Assembly: GCA_035294325.1 (NCBI GenBank)
Contig: DATGLE010000289.1
Coordinates: 1 to 9,904 of the forward strand
Length of the DNA stretch: 9,904 nt
DNA from: DATGLE01 sp035294325
GTDB taxonomy: Bacteria; Chloroflexota; Ktedonobacteria; Ktedonobacterales; Ktedonobacteraceae
Direction of reading: 5' to 3'
The notes beneath the pieces were generated by a model that made no database searches, was not told the DNA's origin, and was given only the letters and a program-made list of their open reading frames with translations. This document shows positions 7,219 through 9,904 of the stretch, in pieces; within the stretch, counting starts at the first letter, position 1; each line of letters starts with the position of its first letter. The translations under genes and the position numbers were made by a program.

Positions 7219-7255
7219 ATAAAACCATCCCTCGGTAAGTTAGAGGATAATGCTG

Positions 7256-7295
7256 TTACCCACAGGATTACCCAGCCTCTATTATGAATTACCCA
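7256..7295. repeat. Three direct copies of TTACCCA across the LuxR-gene promoter
   Basis: The heptamer TTACCCA (TGGGTAA on the coding strand of the regulator) occurs at 7256-7262, 7268-7274 and 7289-7295, with start-to-start spacing of 12 and 21 bp. One copy is in the promoter spacer and two lie at or after the predicted start site. MalT-type activators use short asymmetric direct repeats, so these may be binding sites for the regulator itself or for another protein. Confidence 0.4.
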
Positions 7296-7310
7296 TCACG
7301 AGGAAAGCAA
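7281..7310 (-). promoter_or_regulatory. Candidate promoter of the LuxR regulator gene
   Basis: On the minus strand TTGCTT (7310-7305) and CATAAT (7286-7281) are separated by 18 bp. Each box resembles the vegetative -35/-10 consensus. Transcription would start near 7274, leaving a leader of about 55 nt before the ATG at 7218. It lies in the 110-bp gap after the OsmC gene, suggesting that the regulator can be expressed independently. Confidence 0.45.
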
Positions 7311-7328
7311 CCGGGTGAACCTGCACTG

Positions 7329-7829
7329 TTACTGAGACCAGTTCACCTCGATGGGCGGTGGGCTGGTCAGCGTCTGCATCACCACGCAATATTGTTCGGT
7401 CTTCTCGCGTAAGGCTTGCAGTTGCTCCGCTGTGGCCTGGGGAGCATCGATATCGAAGTGAACGCGGATGTTCTCAAAACCTACCGGCACCTCTTTCGAG
7501 ATGCCCAGCGTACCCCGCAGATCCAGATCTCCTTCGACCCTGACTTCAATCCGCGTCGTCGCTATGCCCATAGCGGTAGCCACCATCTGGCATGTAATCT
7601 GCGCACAGGCGGCAAGGGCGCCCAGAAGCAGATCGCCCGAGCACGCGGCGGTGCCGGCTCCCCCCACGCCTTGATGGGCCTGGGCCTGATAGAGGGCGCG
7701 CCCGATGTCGACTGAACAGGCGATGGGCGTCTCCGTCTGGCTGCCCTGCGCCTTGAGGGTGATGTGTGCCGCGCCCGGCTCCTGGCGATATTTCTCCTTG
7801 AAGGGTTTCTGGACTGATCGAAGATCCAT
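7329..7829 (-). CDS. OsmC/Ohr-family peroxiredoxin-like protein
   Basis: This 166-residue protein belongs to the OsmC family of thiol-dependent peroxidases, which reduce organic hydroperoxides with two active-site cysteines. The peroxidatic cysteine should be Cys75 in 'SGDLLLGALAACAQITC', on the central helix. The resolving cysteine should be Cys148 in 'EQYCVVMQTL', which corresponds to the usual CPVS motif with Pro changed to Val. An Arg or Glu partner cannot be assigned securely. It is closer to the general OsmC branch than to classic Ohr. There is no signal peptide, so it should be cytoplasmic. The frame reaches 7862, but the ATG at 7829 is 9 nt after a full SD, AGGAGG, so that start is chosen. 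A palindrome overlapping the likely promoter suggests repressor control. The spacers on both sides are about 110 bp, so it need not share an operon with folE. Confidence 0.9.
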   Translation of the reverse strand: MDLRSVQKPFKEKYRQEPGAAHITLKAQGSQTETPIACSVDIGRALYQAQAHQGVGGAGTAACSGDLLLGALAACAQITCQMVATAMGIATTRIEVRVEGDLDLRGTLGISKEVPVGFENIRVHFDIDAPQATAEQLQALREKTEQYCVVMQTLTSPPPIEVNWSQ

Positions 7830-7851
7830 AACAACATGCCTCCTGTGTGGA

Positions 7852-7871
7852 AATAGAGTCACGACTCTATT
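7852..7871. promoter_or_regulatory. Operator-like palindrome AATAGAGTC-AC-GACTCTATT upstream of the OsmC gene
   Basis: Perfect 9-bp half-sites (7852-7860 and 7863-7871) are separated by 2 bp, a layout typical of a dimeric MarR- or TetR-like repressor site. It begins 23 bp upstream of the start codon and overlaps the -10-like TACAAT (7874-7869). A repressor bound there would block transcription, as OhrR does at ohr genes. The sequence does not match the OhrR consensus I remember (TACAATT-type arms), except that TACAAT lies at its edge. Termination is an unlikely alternative. Confidence 0.5.
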
Positions 7872-7899
7872 GTAGCAGATGTCTATGCAAGGACTCCAA
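7869..7899 (-). promoter_or_regulatory. Candidate promoter of the OsmC gene
   Basis: On the minus strand the -10-like TACAAT (7874-7869) matches TATAAT at 5 of 6 positions. TTGGAG (7899-7894) is a possible -35, but the 19-bp spacer is longer than ideal. Transcription would start inside the palindrome at 7852-7871. The -10 assignment is better than the -35. Confidence 0.35.
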
Positions 7900-7920
7900 T
7901 AGTGCGGCTCGCCAGGTCAG

Positions 7921-7938
7921 GGCGCGCCGGCCCGCGCC
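7921..7938 (-). terminator. GC-rich hairpin just after folE
   Basis: GGCGCG (7921-7926) and CGCGCC (7933-7938) form a 6-bp stem around CCGGCC, which is itself self-complementary. It lies 1 bp beyond the folE stop codon. There is no U-tract on the minus strand, so it may end or stabilise the folE transcript without being a standard intrinsic terminator. Confidence 0.3.
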
Positions 7939-7939
7939 G

Positions 7940-8581
7940 CTACGCGCCACAGGCCAGCAAGAATTCGGCTCGCAGGGAGGGATTGTGCTCATACTCGCCC
8001 CGCCATACCGTTGTGCGCGTCAGGGAACTGGTTTCGCGCACGCCTCGCATCTGTGCGCAGAGGTGATGCGCCTCCAGGTAGACCGCGACTCCATGTGGCT
8101 CAAGCATGGCATTGAAGGCTGTGACCACCTGCTCCCCCAGGCGTTCTTGCACGGCGAAACGCCTGGCAAAGAGCCGGACGAGGCGCGTAAGCTTGGAAAT
8201 GCCAATGATGTGCTCGTGAGGGATATAGCCGATATAGGCATTGCCATAAAAGGGGAAGGCGTGATGTTCGCAGAGGGCATAAAACGGGATCGGCCCCTCG
8301 ATGACCTGGCTCAGCCGGCAGTCGGGATCCCCGCGACATTCGGTGGCGAAGACTTTGAGTAATTTGGGATCGCCGTCGTAACCTTCGGTGGCCTCAAATA
8401 GCCCTTCCAGAAAACGACGTGGGGTTTCCCCGGTAGAGGGGGTGTTCAGGTTCAGGCCCAACGCCGTGAAGATCTCCGCCATATAGCCCTCAAACCTGTG
8501 CATTTGCTCTCTTGAAATCTCGCGCCGGTGCAGATCGATGGCCCTGCGAATGTTCTCATGCTCAAAAGATGGATCAAACAA
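7940..8581 (-). CDS. folE: GTP cyclohydrolase I (type I FolE)
   Basis: The enzyme converts GTP to 7,8-dihydroneopterin triphosphate and formate, the first step of folate synthesis and also a source of precursor for queuosine and other pterins. All expected motifs are present in 213 residues. These are 'GETPRRFLEG' (51-60), zinc ligands Cys104 and His107 in 'ALCEHHAFPF', 'IGISKLTRLVRLFARRFAVQ' with QERL (145-148), and the third zinc ligand Cys175 in 'HHLCAQMRGV'. The CEHH motif marks the zinc-dependent type IA enzyme, as opposed to FolE2. The start is a TTG at 8581: AAGGAG lies 8 nt upstream, and the next in-frame ATG would remove 26 residues. It has its own strong promoter with an overlapping palindrome. 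No other folate or queuosine genes are visible nearby. Confidence 0.96.
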   Translation of the reverse strand: MFDPSFEHENIRRAIDLHRREISREQMHRFEGYMAEIFTALGLNLNTPSTGETPRRFLEGLFEATEGYDGDPKLLKVFATECRGDPDCRLSQVIEGPIPFYALCEHHAFPFYGNAYIGYIPHEHIIGISKLTRLVRLFARRFAVQERLGEQVVTAFNAMLEPHGVAVYLEAHHLCAQMRGVRETSSLTRTTVWRGEYEHNPSLRAEFLLACGA

Positions 8582-8647
8582 CGCAATTGCTCCTTGATAT
8601 TATGCTGGCCGTTCTCAATGGGTATCCAGGAATACTCCCTGCGTGTT

Positions 8648-8676
8648 TCTATACCATATTAATTACAGAAAGTCAA
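8648..8676 (-). promoter_or_regulatory. folE promoter (TTGACT-N17-TATAGA)
   Basis: On the minus strand TTGACT (8676-8671) is followed after exactly 17 bp by TATAGA (8653-8648). The -35 matches the vegetative consensus at 5 of 6 positions and the -10 begins with TATA. Transcription should start near 8641, giving a leader of about 60 nt before the TTG start. It is the best promoter-like sequence in the window. Confidence 0.65.
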
Positions 8677-8693
8677 TGAATATATTGACTTTC
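8668..8693. promoter_or_regulatory. Operator-like palindrome GAAAGTCAAT-N6-ATTGACTTTC on the folE promoter
   Basis: Perfect 10-bp inverted half-sites (8668-8677 and 8684-8693) flank a 6-bp AT-rich centre. The promoter-proximal half contains the complete -35 hexamer of the folE promoter. The arrangement suggests a dimeric regulator that competes with RNA polymerase. The distal half also contains a TTGACT on the + strand (8686-8691), so a divergent start is conceivable. It differs from the palindrome upstream of the OsmC gene, so the two genes are unlikely to share a regulator through these sites. Confidence 0.6.
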
Positions 8694-8702
8694 TTAACAA
8701 AC

Positions 8703-8712
8703 GGGGGGGGGG
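8703..8712. repeat. Homopolymer run of ten G
   Basis: Ten consecutive G, followed by AGGAG, lie upstream of the folE promoter; a second run of six G occurs at 8740-8745. Such runs are prone to replication slippage and to sequencing or assembly length errors. The run is about 27 bp upstream of the -35, where a length change could alter spacing to any upstream site. Confidence 0.7.
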
Positions 8713-8750
8713 AGGAGAACATTTTTACTGAATAATCCAGGGGGGAATGG

Positions 8751-8796
8751 TGTGCCGGGCCTGTGGCTGGTAAATCACCAGTTTTTGGCCGGCACA
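8751..8796 (-). terminator. Nested hairpin downstream of the histidine kinase gene
   Basis: TGTGCCGGGCC (8751-8761) pairs with GGCCGGCACA (8787-8796) apart from one bulged G. Inside, CTGGT (8767-8771) pairs with ACCAG (8777-8781). It lies 40 bp past the kinase stop codon, before the folE promoter, so it is well placed to separate the two units. No U-run follows on the minus strand, so intrinsic termination is uncertain. Confidence 0.4.
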
Positions 8797-8835
8797 ACGG
8801 GGCCGATCTGGCCCTGCTTATGACGCTCACGCCCG

Positions 8836-9904
8836 TCAATTGACCGCGCTGAGTTCGCGATTGCGCTTTGCCAGTTCGCCGGTATGCGGGGCCGCTCCTC
8901 TTGTCAGGGTGAAGCAGAAACAACAGCCCTCGCCAGCTTTTCCCGTGCTTTCCACCCACATCGTTCCGCCCATCGCCTCGACGAGTTGCTTGCAGATCGC
9001 CAGCCCCAGGCCGCTCCCGGGCTGAGTGTCTTCTTGCACCTGTGGCAGCCGCACGCCCCGGCAGAACAGCAGGGGCAGTTGTTCCGGCGGGATGCCCGGT
9101 CCCTCATCTTTCACGCGCACGCAGATCATGTCGCTTCGTCCCTGTGGTTCATGCTCGGCACTCGTGGGAGCGGCAGTCACCGTCACGCAGGTTGCAGGAG
9201 GGGTATATTTGTCGATATTGGTCAGCAAATTGCGCATAATCTGGCGAACAAAGTGCGGTTCGGCGTGCACCAGCACCGCTTCTGCCATCTCCAGCCTGAC
9301 CGGATGGTTCCACAGGAACTCTGGTCCGAAGGCGGTCAGTACGTTCTGCAATTCGCGTTTCAGAGGAAATATGCTCATTCGAGGAGGCTGCTTCGTGGAA
9401 GCCTGTGCCGTCGCCAGGTTCGTCTCGATGACGTTGAGCAGTTCTTCGCAGCCACTTTGGGCCACGGCAATGAAGCGGGCCCGTGTTGTGATATCGCACT
9501 GCTGGTGAAAGGTTCCCAACAGGTCCAGATAACCCTGAATTTGTGTGAGCGGTGTGCGCAGTTCGTGCCGGAGGTCTTGTAGCGCCTGGTCTTTCCGCTC
9601 ATTTCGCGCGCGCTCTTGCTGATAAGCCCGCTCTATATGCGCTATCGTCTCCCGCGTGTGCAGAAGTGCCAGGGTGAGGCGCCGCAGCCCTCCCACCGTC
9701 AGGCATACAACCAGTCTGTACCCTGTCCCGGTCAAGAACGCAACGAGCCAGGTAGAAGGTCGAAATATTCCTGGACCTATCCCGTAGCTTGCGGCCAGCA
9801 GCAGCGTGATACTCGCGAGGGCCAGCAGTCCTCCCTGCCATCCAAAGAGCCAGGTGGTGAGGATGAGGGACAGCAGCAGCCCTCCGCCGGGGAGGGGTGA
9901 GGGC
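8836..9904 (-). CDS. Membrane sensor histidine kinase (5' end beyond the window)
   Basis: The frame is open from the right edge to a TGA at 8836-8838, giving 355 visible residues. The first ~80 are strongly hydrophobic, with about three likely membrane segments (around 'LLLSLILTTLWLFGW', 'GGLLALASITLLLAA' and 'YRLVVCLTVGGL'). A short helical linker leads to a HisKA domain with phospho-acceptor His113 in 'DLRHELRTPLTQI'. The HATPase domain has an N box 'NLLTNIDKYTPP' (225-236), a G1 box DEGPG (266-270) and a G2 box GSGLGL (296-301). The kinase core thus appears intact and should autophosphorylate and pass phosphate to a response regulator, which is not in this window. The TTG at 9735 is an internal Leu codon and not the start, because membrane segments continue upstream of it. 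The signal is unknown. Confidence 0.92.
   Translation of the reverse strand, partial: PSPLPGGGLLLSLILTTWLFGWQGGLLALASITLLLAASYGIGPGIFRPSTWLVAFLTGTGYRLVVCLTVGGLRRLTLALLHTRETIAHIERAYQQERARNERKDQALQDLRHELRTPLTQIQGYLDLLGTFHQQCDITTRARFIAVAQSGCEELLNVIETNLATAQASTKQPPRMSIFPLKRELQNVLTAFGPEFLWNHPVRLEMAEAVLVHAEPHFVRQIMRNLLTNIDKYTPPATCVTVTAAPTSAEHEPQGRSDMICVRVKDEGPGIPPEQLPLLFCRGVRLPQVQEDTQPGSGLGLAICKQLVEAMGGTMWVESTGKAGEGCCFCFTLTRGAAPHTGELAKRNRELSAVN

Noticed and set aside
7562..7837. Alternative minus-strand frame starting ATGTTGTTATGG upstream of the OsmC gene
   Set aside because: Its product is Arg/Pro/Ala-rich with no family features, and it overlaps the well-supported OsmC frame that has better SD spacing.
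8703..8745. G-quadruplex regulating folE
   Set aside because: Only one long G-run and a distant six-G run are present; the required regular arrangement of four tracts with short loops is not clear.
9733..9735. TTG at 9735 as the start codon of the histidine kinase
   Set aside because: The same frame continues open to the window edge and encodes further hydrophobic membrane segments, so this is an internal Leu codon.
4162..9904. LuxR regulator and histidine kinase as a two-component pair
   Set aside because: The LuxR protein has an ATPase and TPR-like region but no receiver domain, and the two genes are separated by independently controlled osmC and folE.

Overview
The window reads as a bacterial chromosome segment of moderately high GC. 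The best guess for the host is a filamentous, spore-forming member of the Chloroflexota (class Ktedonobacteria). Two things support this. The large LuxR/MalT-type regulator starts with an aromatic and glycine-rich N-terminal domain that I associate with LuxR proteins of that class. The spacers carry GTCATCCTGAGCG-type inverted repeats that I remember as abundant there. This assignment comes from memory of families and was not tested by a search.

Layout from left to right: (1) the 3' end of a small excisionase-type helix-turn-helix protein on the + strand; (2) a convergent spacer with a long imperfect hairpin; (3) on the minus strand, an orphan family-5 (peptide/nickel-type) solute-binding lipoprotein; (4) a spacer with a perfect 28-bp-stem palindrome and two GC-rich hairpins; (5) on the minus strand, a cytoplasmic serine beta-lactamase-family hydrolase with a C-terminal DUF3471-like domain; (6) a 428-bp spacer dominated by a MITE-like element of about 151 bp with 19-bp inverted ends; (7) on the minus strand, a 1018-residue STAND-ATPase/LuxR regulator; (8) on the minus strand, an OsmC/Ohr-family thiol peroxidase; (9) on the minus strand, GTP cyclohydrolase I (folE); (10) a spacer holding a good folE promoter with an overlapping operator-like palindrome, a 10-G run and a nested hairpin; (11) on the minus strand, a membrane sensor histidine kinase whose 5' end lies beyond the right edge.

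Apart from the edge HTH gene, everything is on the minus strand, but this does not look like one operon. Spacers exceed 100 bp, and several contain their own promoter-like and palindromic operator-like signals. The genes look like separately regulated housekeeping, stress and sensing functions: pterin synthesis, hydroperoxide detoxification, a large ligand/ATP-dependent activator, a hydrolase, an oligopeptide-type binding protein and an orphan sensor kinase. I did not find a clear new defence or biosynthetic system. The least explained material is in the spacers (several unrelated hairpin or MITE-like elements, and palindromes on the osmC and folE promoters) and in the N-terminal domain of the LuxR regulator. 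I recognised no tRNA, rRNA or CRISPR array.
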